From Phenylobacterium sp. (lineage in GTDB: Bacteria > Pseudomonadota > Alphaproteobacteria > Caulobacterales > Caulobacteraceae): a stretch of 64,000 nucleotides of DNA. The translations under genes were made by a program, and so were the position numbers. This document shows positions 24,532-35,513 of the stretch, one piece after another (positions within the stretch are counted from its first letter, which is position 1; the number at the start of each line of letters is the position of its first letter). The notes under the pieces are model-generated. The model was not told the DNA's origin. It saw only the letters and a list, made by a program, of their open reading frames with translations, and did not search any database. Where the stretch lies: positions 62,001 to 126,000 of the forward strand of contig NZ_SCVD01000001.1 in NCBI RefSeq assembly GCF_004297125.1, read 5' to 3'.

Positions 24532-26619
24532 TCAGATCGCCCCGACGGTCTTCAGGCGGGCGCGCGGGTGGATTTCGTTCTGGCTCATGACCGGCGTCTG
24601 GCCGCGGAACCGCTCGATGATCGAACGGACATAGGGGCGGATGGTCGGGCTGGTCAGCAGCACCGGCGAGTCGCCGGCCAGGGCCGCCTGCTCGAAGGTT
24701 TCGCGGATGCCGCGGATGAATTCCTGCAGGCGCGATGGGGCCAGGGCCAGCTGCTTCTCCTCGCCGGAGCCAACCAGCGCGTCGGCGAAGGCGTTCTCCC
24801 AGTCGGCCGACAGGGTGACGATGGGCAGGGCGCCGTCGTCGCCCCGATACGCGTAGCAGAGCTGGCGGGCCAGGCGGCCGCGGACCTGCTCGACCAGCAG
24901 GGTGATGGAGCTGGTGTGCGGCGCGGCCTCGCCGATGCCTTCCAGGATGGCGCCCAGGTCGCGGATCGAGATCCGCTCGCGCAGCAGGGCCTGCAGCACG
25001 CGCTGGACCGTCGTCGCGGTGACGACGCTGGGGATCAGGTCGTCGGCCAGCTTCTTCTGCTCGGCCGGCAGGTCCTTGATCAGCTTCTGGACCTCGGCGT
25101 AGGTCAGCAGGTCCGGCATGTTTTCCTTGAGGATCTCGGTCAGGTGCGTCGTCAGCACCGTGGCCGGGTCGACGATGGTGTAGCCGCGGAAGGTGGCTTC
25201 CTCGCGCAGGCCGTCGTCGATCCAGGTGGCCGGCAGGCCGAACGCCGGTTCCTTCATGTGTTCGCCGGGCAGCTCGACCTGGGCGCCGCGCGGGTCCATG
25301 GCCATGAGCTGGCCGATGCGCACCTCGCCCGAGCCCGCCTCCATCTCCTTGATGCGCAGGCAGTAGCCCTGTGAGGGCAGGCGCATGTTGTCCAGGATGC
25401 GGACGCTGGGCATGACGAAGCCGAAGTCGGTCGCCAGGGTGCGGCGCAGGGCCTTGATCTGGTCGGTGAGCCGGCGGCCCTCCAGGTCGTTGATCAGCGG
25501 CAGCAGGCCGTAGCCCAGCTCGATCTTGATCTCGTCGATGGCCAGGGTCTGGGAGATCGGCTCCTCGGATTCCTCGGCGCTCGCCGGCGCGATGTCGACG
25601 ACCTCCGCCACGGGCTTGGCGTGCGATCGCCGCCAGGCCAGCACCCCGGCGCCGATGGACAGCGCGGCGAACGGCAGGATCGGCATGCCGGGGATGATGG
25701 CCAGCCCGCCGGCGGCGGCCGCGACCATGCCCAGGCTGACCGGATTGGTGGCGAGCTGGGTGACCAGGGCCTTGTCGGCGGCGCCCTCGACGCCCGCCTT
25801 GGACACCAGGAAGCCGGCGGCGATCGAGATGATCAGGGCCGGGATCTGGCTGACCAGGCCGTCGCCGATCGACATGATGGTGTAGGTCGAGAACGCCTGG
25901 CCGATCGGCACCTTGTGCTGAATCACCCCGATCAGGATGCCGCCGATGACGTTGATGGCCAGGATGACCAGGCCGGCGACCGCGTCGCCGCGCACGAACT
26001 TCGACGCGCCGTCCATGGCGCCGAAGAAGGTCGATTCCTGCTCCAGCTCCTTGCGGCGCTTCTTGGCTTCGTCCTGCTCGATCAGGCCGCTCGACAGGTC
26101 GGCGTCGATGGCCATCTGCTTGCCGGGCATCGAGTCCAGGGTGAAGCGGGCCGCCACCTCGGCGATGCGGCCCGAACCCTTGGTGATGACGACGAAGTTC
26201 ACGACCACCAGGATCGCGAAGACGATAACCCCGATGATGAAGTTGCCGCCCATCATCAGCTTGCCGAACGTCTCGATGACGTGGCCGGCCCCGTGGGCGC
26301 CCTCGTGGCCGTGGCTGAGGATCAGGCGGGTCGTCGTGATGTTCAGCGCCAGCCGGTAGAGCGTCGCCACCAGCAGGACGGTCGGAAAGGCCGTGAAGTC
26401 CAGGATCCGCTTCATCAGGATCGCGGTCATCAGGATCAGGATCGACATGGCGATCGAGATCGAAAGGAACACGTCCAGCATGAACGCCGGGATCGGCACG
26501 ATCATGAGGAGGACGACGCCGATGACGCCCAGGGCGAGCCCGACTTCGCCGCGCAGCACCCAGCCCATCATCTCCTTGCCGGAGGGGGCGTTGGAAAAGC
26601 GCGTGCCGGTGTCGGCCAT
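24532..26619 (-). CDS. flhA: Flagellar export gate protein FlhA
   Basis: 695 aa, full length. The N-terminal half has eight membrane segments beginning GEVGLALGVIGVVLLMIVPIP. The FHIPEP-type signature region is represented by FTAFPTVLLVATLYRLALNI-TTRLIL (about residues 70-95) and RFTLDSMPGKQMAIDADL (about 160). The C-terminal cytoplasmic domain (about 340-695) binds export chaperones. FlhA is the nonameric gate of the flagellar type III export apparatus. It lies 156 bp after flbD; a TTAACCAT in that gap suggests its own CtrA-linked promoter. Confidence 0.97.
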   Translation of the reverse strand: MADTGTRFSNAPSGKEMMGWVLRGEVGLALGVIGVVLLMIVPIPAFMLDVFLSISIAMSILILMTAILMKRILDFTAFPTVLLVATLYRLALNITTTRLILSHGHEGAHGAGHVIETFGKLMMGGNFIIGVIVFAILVVVNFVVITKGSGRIAEVAARFTLDSMPGKQMAIDADLSSGLIEQDEAKKRRKELEQESTFFGAMDGASKFVRGDAVAGLVILAINVIGGILIGVIQHKVPIGQAFSTYTIMSIGDGLVSQIPALIISIAAGFLVSKAGVEGAADKALVTQLATNPVSLGMVAAAAGGLAIIPGMPILPFAALSIGAGVLAWRRSHAKPVAEVVDIAPASAEESEEPISQTLAIDEIKIELGYGLLPLINDLEGRRLTDQIKALRRTLATDFGFVMPSVRILDNMRLPSQGYCLRIKEMEAGSGEVRIGQLMAMDPRGAQVELPGEHMKEPAFGLPATWIDDGLREEATFRGYTIVDPATVLTTHLTEILKENMPDLLTYAEVQKLIKDLPAEQKKLADDLIPSVVTATTVQRVLQALLRERISIRDLGAILEGIGEAAPHTSSITLLVEQVRGRLARQLCYAYRGDDGALPIVTLSADWENAFADALVGSGEEKQLALAPSRLQEFIRGIRETFEQAALAGDSPVLLTSPTIRPYVRSIIERFRGQTPVMSQNEIHPRARLKTVGAI

Positions 26620-26700
26620 CAGGCTCGGGTCTCCGAAGGGGCGTCCGTGCGGCTCATGAAGAAGCCCACGGCAGCGTTATCGGCGGTGGCGGTTGGCGAT

Positions 26701-26708
26701 ATGGTTAA
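26701..26708 (-). promoter_or_regulatory. CtrA-like half-site TTAACCAT upstream of flhA
   Basis: Read on the minus strand the sequence TTAACCAT occurs 82 bp before the flhA ATG, in the gap after flbD. This octamer matches the commonly described CtrA half-site. The gap suggests that flhA can be transcribed separately from the fliF operon. Binding is inferred, not shown. Confidence 0.45.
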
Positions 26709-26732
26709 CAAGTCTGAGCGGGCGTTCCGGCG

Positions 26733-26761
26733 GGCCCCGGCATGACGTCGCACCCGGGGCC
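26733..26761 (-). terminator. Hairpin after flbD
   Basis: GGCCCCGG and CCGGGGCC form an 8-bp perfect stem with a 13-base loop, 15 bp after the flbD stop. No U-tract follows. It may be a weak terminator or processing site that lowers read-through from the fliF operon into flhA. Confidence 0.4.
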
Positions 26762-26775
26762 GCATCGGCGTCATG

Positions 26776-28143
<1,368 letters not shown>

Positions 28144-28171
28144 ATTCCTGCTCCTTCAGACGCAGCCGGCC

Positions 28172-28513
28172 CTAGGCCTGCGCGTCGCCGTCCTTGATGA
28201 TTTCGGTCATGGTCACGCCCAGGCGCTCATCGACGATCACGACCTCGCCGCGCGCCACCAGGCGGTTGTTCACATAGATGTCGATCGCCTCGCCGACCTT
28301 GCGGTCGAGCTCCAGGACCGAGCCCTGGGTGAGCTGCAGCAGCTGGGCCACCGACATGGACGAGCGGCCGAGGACGGCGGAGATCGCCACGGGCACGTCG
28401 AAGACGGGCGCCAGGTCGCCGGCGGTGCGTTCTTCGCCCAGCAATCCCGCCAGCATGTTGTCGGCGTCGCTGTCGGGCGCGAATTCGTCGAGTTTCAGGT
28501 CGTCTTCGGCCAT
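28172..28513 (-). CDS. fliN: Flagellar motor switch protein FliN
   Basis: 113 aa. The SpoA/FliN domain fills the C-terminal 80 residues: VPVAISAVLGRSSMSVAQLLQLTQGSVLELDRKVGEAIDIYVNNRLVARGEVVIVDERLGVTMTEI. The pattern is canonical, with V-L-G-x-x-x-x-x-x-x-L-L and N-x-x-L-V-A-x-G-E-V. It forms the C-ring base with FliM and FliG; fliM is not in this window. It is four bases downstream of the flbE/fliH gene. Confidence 0.96.
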   Translation of the reverse strand: MAEDDLKLDEFAPDSDADNMLAGLLGEERTAGDLAPVFDVPVAISAVLGRSSMSVAQLLQLTQGSVLELDRKVGEAIDIYVNNRLVARGEVVIVDERLGVTMTEIIKDGDAQA

Positions 28514-28517
28514 GGGT

Positions 28518-29162
28518 CTAGCTTTCGCTGCCGGGGATCAAGGGTTCGGCGTGCAGCCCCTCGGCGGCGAGGGCCGCCTCCAGGGCCTGGGTGACTCGGC
28601 TGGCGGCCTGGGCGGGATCGAACGCCGCCTGGCCGTCGCCGAAATCGAGGGTGAAGGCATGGCTCCCGAAGGCGCCGTCGGGCTTTACGACGATCGCGCC
28701 CTCGAAGCCGAGGCCCCGGGCGGTCTCTTCAAGGATCGATTGCAGGCCTTCGGCCAGCGCCGGGTCCGCCGACAGCACCAGCCGCGGCTGGGCGTCGATC
28801 TCCCTGGCCAGCGCTTCCAGCGCGGCCAGGACCGGCGCCTGGGGGAACTTCTCCAGGGCGGAATCGGCGATGCCCCGCGCGCAGGCCAGGGCTAGCGCGG
28901 CCGAGCCCTGGCGGTGTTCGTGGGCCACCTCGGCCAGGCGCGGCAGGGCCTGGTTGCAGGCCGCGGCGATCTGCGAGAGCGCGTTCGCCTGCTGGGCCGC
29001 GATACTGGCCATCGCGGCGCGCTCGCCCTCGGCGCGGGCGAGGGCCCGGATCTGCTCGACCTCCTCGGCCGGGAACAGCCGCTTCGGCCGCGGCGTCGCG
29101 TGGGCCGCGCCGCCGGCGTCGAACACCGTATCGAAGCTGAATCTCTCGAGGGCTTCGGACAT
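28518..29162 (-). CDS. fliH: Flagellar assembly protein FliH (FlbE)
   Basis: 214 aa. An N-terminal basic/aromatic stretch and a long helical part (about residues 35-105, EEVEQIRALARAEGERAAMASIAAQQ) precede a globular C-terminal domain, as in FliH, the negative regulator and peripheral stalk of the export ATPase FliI. Sequence conservation is low, so the name follows gene order: between fliG and fliN, where Caulobacter has flbE/fliH. Its start overlaps the fliG stop by one base. Confidence 0.85.
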   Translation of the reverse strand: MSEALERFSFDTVFDAGGAAHATPRPKRLFPAEEVEQIRALARAEGERAAMASIAAQQANALSQIAAACNQALPRLAEVAHEHRQGSAALALACARGIADSALEKFPQAPVLAALEALAREIDAQPRLVLSADPALAEGLQSILEETARGLGFEGAIVVKPDGAFGSHAFTLDFGDGQAAFDPAQAASRVTQALEAALAAEGLHAEPLIPGSES

Positions 29163-30196
29163 CAGTAGATCAACTCATCGTCGGTGCCGGAGCCGGCGAG
29201 CATGATCTCGCCCTTGTTGGCCAGGTCCTTGGCGACCTGGACGATGGCCATCTGGGCCTGGTCCACGTCGCGCAGGCGCACGGGACCCATGCTCTCCATA
29301 TCCTCGCGCATGATCTTGGCGGCGCGTTCCGACATGTTGGAGAAGAACATCTCGCGCAGGCTGTCCGAGGCGCCCTTCATGCCCAGCGCCAGCTGGTCCT
29401 TCTCGACACCGCGCAGCAGGGTCTGCACGCCGCCCGGGTCCAGCTTGGACAGGTCCTCGAAGACGAACATCAGCGCCCGGATGCGCTCGGCCGCCTCGCG
29501 GTTGCGTTCTTCCAGGGCGGTGATGAAGCGGGTCTCGGTCTGGCGGTCGAAGGCGTTGAAGATGTCGGCCATCATCTCGTGGCTGTCGCGCTTCGAGGTG
29601 CGCGCCAGGTTCGACATGAATTCGTTGCGCAGGGTCTGCTCGATCTTGTCGAGGATCTCGCGCTGCACCGGCTCCATGCGCAGCATGCGCATCACACATT
29701 CCAAGGCGAAGTCCTCGGGCAGCGAGGCCAGCACCCGGGCGGCGTGCTCGGACTTGATCTTGGACAGCACCACCGCGACGGTCTGCGGGTATTCGTTCTT
29801 CAGGTAGTTCGCGAGCACGGCCTCGTTCACGTTGCCAAGCTTGTCCCACATCGTCCGGCCGGCGGGCCCGCGGATCTCCTCCATCAGCGCGTCGACTTTT
29901 TCGCTCGGCAGCATGGAAGCGAGCAGCTTCTGAGTCTGTTCGAACGAGCCCATGATCGCGCCCGTGCCGGTGGCGCCGGACACGAATTCCACCAGCAGGT
30001 CCTCGACCACGACCGCGGCGACGTTGCCGAGGCTGGCCATCGCCTGCGAGATCTCCTTGATCTCCTCCTCGTCGAGGGCCTGCCACACAGAGGCGTGCTC
30101 TTCGCCGAGCGCCAGCAGGATGACGGCGCACTTCTCCGCCCCGTTCAGGCGGGAGGCGTCGACGATGTTCTTCGAGCTGGCTCGGGCGGCGGCCAT
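29162..30196 (-). CDS. fliG: Flagellar motor switch protein FliG
   Basis: 344 aa, normal length. Three regions are seen: N-terminal FliF-binding ([23 protein letters not shown]), middle ([57 protein letters not shown]) and C-terminal torque domain with charged helix [27 protein letters not shown]. The EHPQ-equivalent motif is EYPQT. It converts ion flow through the stators to rotation. Stop/start overlaps of one base with fliF and fliH indicate translational coupling. Confidence 0.97.
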   Translation of the reverse strand: MAAARASSKNIVDASRLNGAEKCAVILLALGEEHASVWQALDEEEIKEISQAMASLGNVAAVVVEDLLVEFVSGATGTGAIMGSFEQTQKLLASMLPSEKVDALMEEIRGPAGRTMWDKLGNVNEAVLANYLKNEYPQTVAVVLSKIKSEHAARVLASLPEDFALECVMRMLRMEPVQREILDKIEQTLRNEFMSNLARTSKRDSHEMMADIFNAFDRQTETRFITALEERNREAAERIRALMFVFEDLSKLDPGGVQTLLRGVEKDQLALGMKGASDSLREMFFSNMSERAAKIMREDMESMGPVRLRDVDQAQMAIVQVAKDLANKGEIMLAGSGTDDELIY

Positions 30197-31836
30197 CAGT
30201 TCGTCTCATGCAGCCAGGAGCGGAGGATCGCGACCGACTCGTCGGGGTGGCGATCCACGAATTCGGACACCTTCTTCACGGCGCTGACCCGGACCTGGCC
30301 GTCCACGCGCGCCATGTCGATACGGGCGTTCGCGTCGTCGCCGCCGGGGCCGGGCAGGGCCAGCTGGCCGTCGGCGCCGATCTGCATCGGCTGGCCGTCG
30401 GGCGAGACCATGACGCGCTGCATCTGGGCCGGGCCGATCAGCGAGCCGCCACCCATCGCGCCGCCCCCCTTCTTGCCCCCGCCGAGCAGGGGGCGGGCGA
30501 CGAAGAAGATCATCAGGACGCCGACCAGCGCCAGCACGCCCAGTTCGATGGCGCGCATGATGTCGTTCTTGTCGAAGCCCATCAGCGGATTGGAGGCCAC
30601 CACACCCTCTCCGTCCTCGACGGTCGGAAACTTCACGTTGATCACGCTGACCTGGTCGCCGCGCTCCTGGTTGAAGCCTACGGCGGTGCGGACAAGCTGC
30701 TCGATGCGCTGCATCTCCTCGGCGGACCGGGGAGTGTAGGCGCCGGGCTTCCCGTCCTTGCCGGGCGCGGTGGCGCCGTCCACGGCGACCGCCACGGACA
30801 GGCGCTTCACGGTCCCGGGTTCCTCGACCTTCGTCGTGACGGTCTTGGAGATCTCGTAGTTCGTGGTCGAGTCGGCGCGGCCGCTGGTGTTGGTGTTGGT
30901 GTTCTGGTCGGCGCCGGGCGCGCCGGGGATGTTCGCCGTGACCGAGGCCTGGCCGGAGCCCGAGCTGTCGGCCTCGCGGGCGTTCTCTTCCGTCGTCGAC
31001 TCCGAGCGGATGACCTGGCCGTCCGGGTCGAAGCGTTCCTCCTGGGTGGTCACGCGGGCCAGGTCCAGGTCGGCGGTGACGTTGACGCGGGCCTTGCCGG
31101 CGCCGACGACGCCTTCGATCATCGTCTTTACCTGCTTGGCGATGCGTTGCTCGACTTCCGACTTGCGGCTGTCTGCCTCGGCGGCCATCCCGGTTTCGCC
31201 GCCGGACAAGGTCTTGGCGTGCTGGTCGACGACGGTGACGCGGTCGGGGCGCATGTTCGGCACGGCGCCGGCCACCAGGTTCTGCATGGCGCGGACCTGT
31301 TCGGGGCTGGGCTCGCGGCCGCCAACGCCGATGGAGACCGAGGCGGAAGGCTGCTCGGCCTCTTCCTCGAACAGCTGGCGCTTGGGCAGGACCAGGTGAA
31401 CCCGGGCGGAGGTGATGCCGTCCAGGGCCAGGATGGTGCGCGACAGCTCGCCTTCCAGGGCTCGCTGGCGGTTCAGTTGCTGGACGAAGTCGGTCTGTCC
31501 CAGGGCGTTGGCTTCGTCGAAGATCTCATACCCGACCGACCCCGCGGTCGGCAGGCCCTTGGAGGACAGCATCAGGCGGGTGGAGGCGACGGCGTCGCGC
31601 GCCACCATGATGGTCGAGCCGTCGCCCTTGACCTCGTACTTCACGCCGGCCTGGTCCAGGGCGGCGGTGATCGAGCCGGCTTCCTTGAGGTCCAGGTTGG
31701 AGTAGAGCAGGGATTTCGGCTGGCCCAGGTTCATGAAGACGGCCGCGAGAACCGCGGCCAGGCCGGCGCCGATACCCAGGATGGCGGCCAGGCGGCCGAT
31801 CCCGAACCTCTGCAGCATGCCCATGAACTGGTTCAA
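30196..31836 (-). CDS. fliF: Flagellar MS-ring protein FliF
   Basis: 546 aa from a TTG at 31836, preceded by GAAGGGACGATC; ATGs 5 and 7 codons in are alternatives. A transmembrane segment near residues 16-36 is followed by the ring-building motifs ([37 protein letters not shown]) and a disordered linker. A second membrane segment ([23 protein letters not shown]) lies near 445 and the FliG-binding tail ends the protein. It is the first gene of the operon fliF-fliG-fliH-fliN-flbD. TTAA half-sites about 85 bp upstream suggest CtrA control. Confidence 0.97.
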   Translation of the reverse strand: MNQFMGMLQRFGIGRLAAILGIGAGLAAVLAAVFMNLGQPKSLLYSNLDLKEAGSITAALDQAGVKYEVKGDGSTIMVARDAVASTRLMLSSKGLPTAGSVGYEIFDEANALGQTDFVQQLNRQRALEGELSRTILALDGITSARVHLVLPKRQLFEEEAEQPSASVSIGVGGREPSPEQVRAMQNLVAGAVPNMRPDRVTVVDQHAKTLSGGETGMAAEADSRKSEVEQRIAKQVKTMIEGVVGAGKARVNVTADLDLARVTTQEERFDPDGQVIRSESTTEENAREADSSGSGQASVTANIPGAPGADQNTNTNTSGRADSTTNYEISKTVTTKVEEPGTVKRLSVAVAVDGATAPGKDGKPGAYTPRSAEEMQRIEQLVRTAVGFNQERGDQVSVINVKFPTVEDGEGVVASNPLMGFDKNDIMRAIELGVLALVGVLMIFFVARPLLGGGKKGGGAMGGGSLIGPAQMQRVMVSPDGQPMQIGADGQLALPGPGGDDANARIDMARVDGQVRVSAVKKVSEFVDRHPDESVAILRSWLHETN

Positions 31837-31919
31837 CGCCGATCGTCCCTTCCCAACACGAAGGGGCGCTTGAAAAGCGGTTCTCCCCCTCAGGTAGGCA
31901 GGATTTACCCAGTCCTTGG

Positions 31920-31935
31920 TTAAGGGGCCGTTTAA
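31920..31935 (-). promoter_or_regulatory. CtrA-like TTAA-N8-TTAA upstream of fliF
   Basis: Two TTAA half-sites with 8-base spacing lie 84-99 bp before the fliF start; read on the minus strand the second is TTAACC. The CtrA consensus has 7-base spacing, so this is one base off. In Caulobacter fliF is a class II gene activated by CtrA, which makes the position plausible. A perfect TGACCGGTCA palindrome lies further upstream at 31989-31998. Confidence 0.45.
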
Positions 31936-32009
31936 GCGGAGCCGTAGTTGACGGGACAGGCTGTCGCAGGTGGTCCTTTTTTGCCTAGTGACCGGTCAGG
32001 GCGAGGACC

Positions 32010-34112
32010 CTAGCGGCCCCAGGGCTCGAGCGCGCCGTTCATGGCCAGGAGCACCGAGAACGCCGTGTAGATCAGCACGGTCGTCGTGAAGAACACCTTT
32101 CGCATCGCCGTCCAGGAATCGACCCGGCGGCCGCCCTGCCAGATGGCGGGGATCGCGGCGATGGTGATCAGGCTGAGCGCGGCGGCCACGAGCGCGCAGG
32201 CCGAGGCGGTGATCACCAGCGGGCCGGGCCAGCCGTACATGATCGACGGCAGGTCCGATGCGCCAGCCGCCCAGGCTCCGAACAGCCCGAAGGACGCGAG
32301 CCACAGGCCGGCCTGGATGTTCTGGACCAGGGCCGCGCGGGCCTGGATCTGGTTCTGCCGTAGTTCGCGTCGGTTGCGCAGCCCCAGGCCGGCGAGGGTC
32401 ATCACGGCCGTGAACGCGGTCAGGCCCGCCATGAAGGCCAAGGTGCTCTGCCGTTCCGAAAACGGCGCGCGCTGCAGGGTTTCGGCGTTGTTGTCCGGCC
32501 GGAAGCTCACGGCGCGGCCATCGACCATATGGAACGCGAGGCGCTCGTCACCTGTGGTCGAGATGAAACGGCCTTCGCTGACCGGGCCTTCCGGAACCCA
32601 GGCGCGGGCCGCGCCCATCCGATGGGTGAGCAATCGCCCGCCCGGGGTGACGCCGACCTCGGCGCCGCCAATGATCAGGCCCACGAAGCCTTCGAGCCCG
32701 CCATAGGCGCGCCGCGTGGAGAGATAGTCGCCGGTGAAGGCGTCCGCCGCCTCCAGCAGGTCGGCCGAGCCGGCCCGTGGGAAGGTGGCGGGGGGCGCGT
32801 AGAACTGCCGGACCAGGGCGGCCGGCAGCCGATCGGCCAGCCCCGCACCCGTCTCGCTGTTGGTCGTGACGAAGACGCCCAGCCCCAGCTCGGGGATCAC
32901 GATCATGCCGGAATGGAACGCCAGGGTGTCGCCGAGATGGCCGTAGCCGCGGTAGCCGCCCGGCAGGTCGAAGGTCATGAAGCCATGGGCCCAGCCGTTG
33001 ATGCCCGGCGGGGTCAGCCGCATCGGCGACCGGAAGGCGCGCGCGGCGCGGGGGCCGAACACCGTGGTCCCGTTCAAGCTGCCGTTGTTCAGCAGCATCA
33101 GCATGTAGCGCGACATGTCGCCGGCGGTGGACGAGGCCGAGCCGGCCGGCGCGATCTGGCCGATGTACTCGTAGTCGTTGGGGAAGAATCCCGCCTGCCG
33201 CCAGCCGTAGCCGACCGCCACGTCGCCCCGCAGTCGCTCGGGCATGGCGGCGGGCAGGCCACGGCGTTCCGGTCGGGGCTCGCGGAAGGTCGTGCTGTTC
33301 ATGCCCAGCGGCAGGGCGATCTCGTCCTCGACCCGCCGCTCGAAGGTCTTGCCCGCCCCGAACGCGGTCGCCTCGCCGGCCAGCGCCGCGCCATAGTTGG
33401 AGTAGCTGGAGATCAGGCCGGGGGTGCGCACCCGGCTGGGCCGCTCCTGGCGCAGGTAGAGGTCCAGCGGGCGAACGCGGCGCGGGTCGTTCTCGAAGAG
33501 CTGGCCCAGGGCCCGGTCCTCGAAACCGGGGGTGTGGTTCAGGAGCTGGCCGACGGTGACCTCGCGCGCCTTGCCCGTCAGGCGCACCTTCTCCGGCAGG
33601 TAGAGGTTGATCGGGCGGTCCAGGCGTATGCGGCCGGCTTCAACCTCCTTCATCAGCAGGATCCAGGTGAAGGTCTTCGAGATCGATCCGATGCGGAACA
33701 GCGTCCTGTCCGGGTCGACGGGCCGTCGCGATGCGAGGTCCGCGAAGCCGTAGCCCTTCTTCAGCACCACCTGGCCGTTCTGCACGACCGAGACCGAGGT
33801 CCCGGCCACGTGCTCGCGGGCCATGGCGTCGGCGACCCAGCCGTCCACGAAGGCTTCCAGTTGGACGGGATCGACCGGCTGGCCGGACGTGAGGCGCGCC
33901 CCTCTTGGATGCCGGATCGGCGCCGGAGCCGGCGTCGCGGCGGCCGGCTCCGCTGCGCGCGGGGCCGGCGCGGCGGGCCGCGGCGGGCGGATCTTCACAT
34001 AGGGAACCGGCGCCTTCGGCAGGGCCGCCGGCGTGCTGTCCTGCGCGATCGCCGCGGGCGGCCCCATGAGGAGCGCCAACGCCGCCAGCACGATCTTGCC
34101 GAGGCTTCGCAT
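32010..34112 (-). CDS. Serine hydrolase of the beta-lactamase/class C family with C-terminal membrane segments
   Basis: 700 aa from the ATG at 34112; the TTG two codons earlier is less likely. A signal peptide (about 1-25) and a Pro/Ala-rich linker precede the serine hydrolase domain (about 70-420). Catalytic SxxK is in FRIGSISKTFTW and the Tyr motif is YSNYG. The third motif is probably HLGDT (in place of K-T/S-G). Residues about 550-700 contain four hydrophobic helices. Related proteins are D-aminopeptidases, esterases or penicillin-binding-like enzymes, so the specific activity is open. It is not obviously linked to the fliF operon downstream. Confidence 0.78.
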   Translation of the reverse strand: MRSLGKIVLAALALLMGPPAAIAQDSTPAALPKAPVPYVKIRPPRPAAPAPRAAEPAAATPAPAPIRHPRGARLTSGQPVDPVQLEAFVDGWVADAMAREHVAGTSVSVVQNGQVVLKKGYGFADLASRRPVDPDRTLFRIGSISKTFTWILLMKEVEAGRIRLDRPINLYLPEKVRLTGKAREVTVGQLLNHTPGFEDRALGQLFENDPRRVRPLDLYLRQERPSRVRTPGLISSYSNYGAALAGEATAFGAGKTFERRVEDEIALPLGMNSTTFREPRPERRGLPAAMPERLRGDVAVGYGWRQAGFFPNDYEYIGQIAPAGSASSTAGDMSRYMLMLLNNGSLNGTTVFGPRAARAFRSPMRLTPPGINGWAHGFMTFDLPGGYRGYGHLGDTLAFHSGMIVIPELGLGVFVTTNSETGAGLADRLPAALVRQFYAPPATFPRAGSADLLEAADAFTGDYLSTRRAYGGLEGFVGLIIGGAEVGVTPGGRLLTHRMGAARAWVPEGPVSEGRFISTTGDERLAFHMVDGRAVSFRPDNNAETLQRAPFSERQSTLAFMAGLTAFTAVMTLAGLGLRNRRELRQNQIQARAALVQNIQAGLWLASFGLFGAWAAGASDLPSIMYGWPGPLVITASACALVAAALSLITIAAIPAIWQGGRRVDSWTAMRKVFFTTTVLIYTAFSVLLAMNGALEPWGR

Positions 34113-34252
34113 CGTCAACCCAACTCCACCCTGAGACCAACCATAGCATCTTGGTTGAGTCGCGGAGCCCGTCTTGCCCCCCGGGCGGCGTCGCAGGTCG
34201 TCAGGCTATGTCGTTGATTTGAGAGGGGCCTCTGGCGCCGCTCGCCGGCCGG

Positions 34253-35017
34253 CTAGTTGGCCCTTGGCGGACCCTCGAACACGTAGAACGGCAGCATCGG
34301 GCGGAGCTGGGCGCCGACCCAGACCTGCGGCTCGGACGGCGGGGTCAACTTCTCGGCCACCTCGCGGGCGCGGACACATTCCCGCACCGCCCCGGCCAGG
34401 CTCCCGAAATCCTTCGCGCCCGGGATCGACGACAGGAAGCAGTCGTCGAAATAGGGGTACTTGATGTCCTGGCCGCAGCCGAACGAGGTGCGGTCGGGCC
34501 GCGCCGCGGTCAGGACCATGCGGTTGGGCTGCGCCAACGTGGGCACGAAAACGCCGGAGAAGCAGGCCGAGATCACCACCACCGTCGGCCGCTTGCCACA
34601 GGTGCGGTCCAGCATGTTGGCCAGCACGCCGGGGCGCAACAGGCCCTGGTCGAGCTGCGCGCCTTCCGGAGCGCCGTGCGAGGTGATGTAGAACATGCAG
34701 CCGCCGCCGGCGCGGCCTGAGAGGTCCGAGAGCGCGTTGAAGATCCCGCGCAGTTCGCTCTTCTCGGGCTTGGTGTCGTTGTAGCGTTCCGGGCGGACCG
34801 AGAACTGGCGGATATTCTGCGCCTGGAAGCCGAGGCGGGTCAGGGCCGCGCTCACATCGCGCCGGGCGTTGTCGAACCCTTCCGATGGGCCGCCATCGTG
34901 GGCGTGCCAGTCGCCGGCCACCACGACGGCCGACCAATCTGAGAACGCCGAGCCCGCCTGCGCTCCACCCGCCGCCGCCAGCCAGATGGCCGCGATGAAA
35001 GCGAGGAGCCGGGCCAT
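34253..35017 (-). CDS. Caspase-fold C13 (legumain-like) peptidase, secreted
   Basis: 254 aa. A signal peptide (LLAFIAAIWLAAAGGAQA, cleavage near 21) is followed by a caspase-like fold. WSAVVVAGDWHAHDGG opens the domain, FYITSHGAPEGAQL carries the catalytic His (SHG, about residue 112) and VVVISACFSGVFVP the catalytic Cys (SACFSG, about 151). This His/Cys spacing is that of peptidase C13. It would act in the periplasm or outside; substrates are unknown. It is the third gene of a tight minus-strand run sspB - thioesterase - C13, nine bases after the thioesterase. Confidence 0.78.
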   Translation of the reverse strand: MARLLAFIAAIWLAAAGGAQAGSAFSDWSAVVVAGDWHAHDGGPSEGFDNARRDVSAALTRLGFQAQNIRQFSVRPERYNDTKPEKSELRGIFNALSDLSGRAGGGCMFYITSHGAPEGAQLDQGLLRPGVLANMLDRTCGKRPTVVVISACFSGVFVPTLAQPNRMVLTAARPDRTSFGCGQDIKYPYFDDCFLSSIPGAKDFGSLAGAVRECVRAREVAEKLTPPSEPQVWVGAQLRPMLPFYVFEGPPRAN

Positions 35018-35026
35018 CCGCGCCGC

Positions 35027-35509
35027 CTACTTCTTGTAGTTGGTGAAAGGTGTGGGAATGGCCGTTCCCGTGGCCTTGGCCAGCAGCCGGCCCTCGGGAT
35101 CGTAGAGCTCGCCCTCGGTGAACGCGACCTGGCGGCCCCACTTCACCACCTTGCCGACGCCCTTGATCTTGCCCGGAGCCCCGGGACGGAAGAAGCTGGT
35201 CTTCATCTCCAGGGTCGGCGCCACGGCGGTCATGCCCGAGGCCACCATGCAGGCCACGCTCATGCACTCGTCCAGCATGGCGCAGAGATAGCCGCCCTGG
35301 ATCTGCTTCATCGGGTTCAGCAGCAGTTCGGCCTTGGCGTCGAACTCCACCTCGACCGACTTGGTCGCCTGGTTCACGCCAACCATCCGGAACCCCAGGG
35401 TCTGGGAGCCGGTGGGCTGGTTCTTGGTGCGCAGGAACCGGTCGAGGATGGCCTCGTCGGTCAGGGCTTCCGGTTCAGCCTTGGCCTCTGCGGCCGCCAC
35501 GTCGGTCAT
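35027..35509 (-). CDS. PaaI-type hotdog thioesterase
   Basis: 160 aa from MTDVAAAEAK. The hotdog core has LLLNPMKQIQGGYLCAMLDECMSVACM (a variant of the catalytic HGG-x-x-x-x-x-D/E motif with QGG in place of HGG) and PTLEMKTSFFRPGAPGKIKGVGKVVKWGRQVAFTEGEL. It probably hydrolyses an acyl-CoA thioester; the substrate is unknown. It starts four bases after the sspB stop and nine bases before the C13 peptidase gene, so all three are likely cotranscribed. Confidence 0.8.
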   Translation of the reverse strand: MTDVAAAEAKAEPEALTDEAILDRFLRTKNQPTGSQTLGFRMVGVNQATKSVEVEFDAKAELLLNPMKQIQGGYLCAMLDECMSVACMVASGMTAVAPTLEMKTSFFRPGAPGKIKGVGKVVKWGRQVAFTEGELYDPEGRLLAKATGTAIPTPFTNYKK

Positions 35510-35513
35510 GCGG

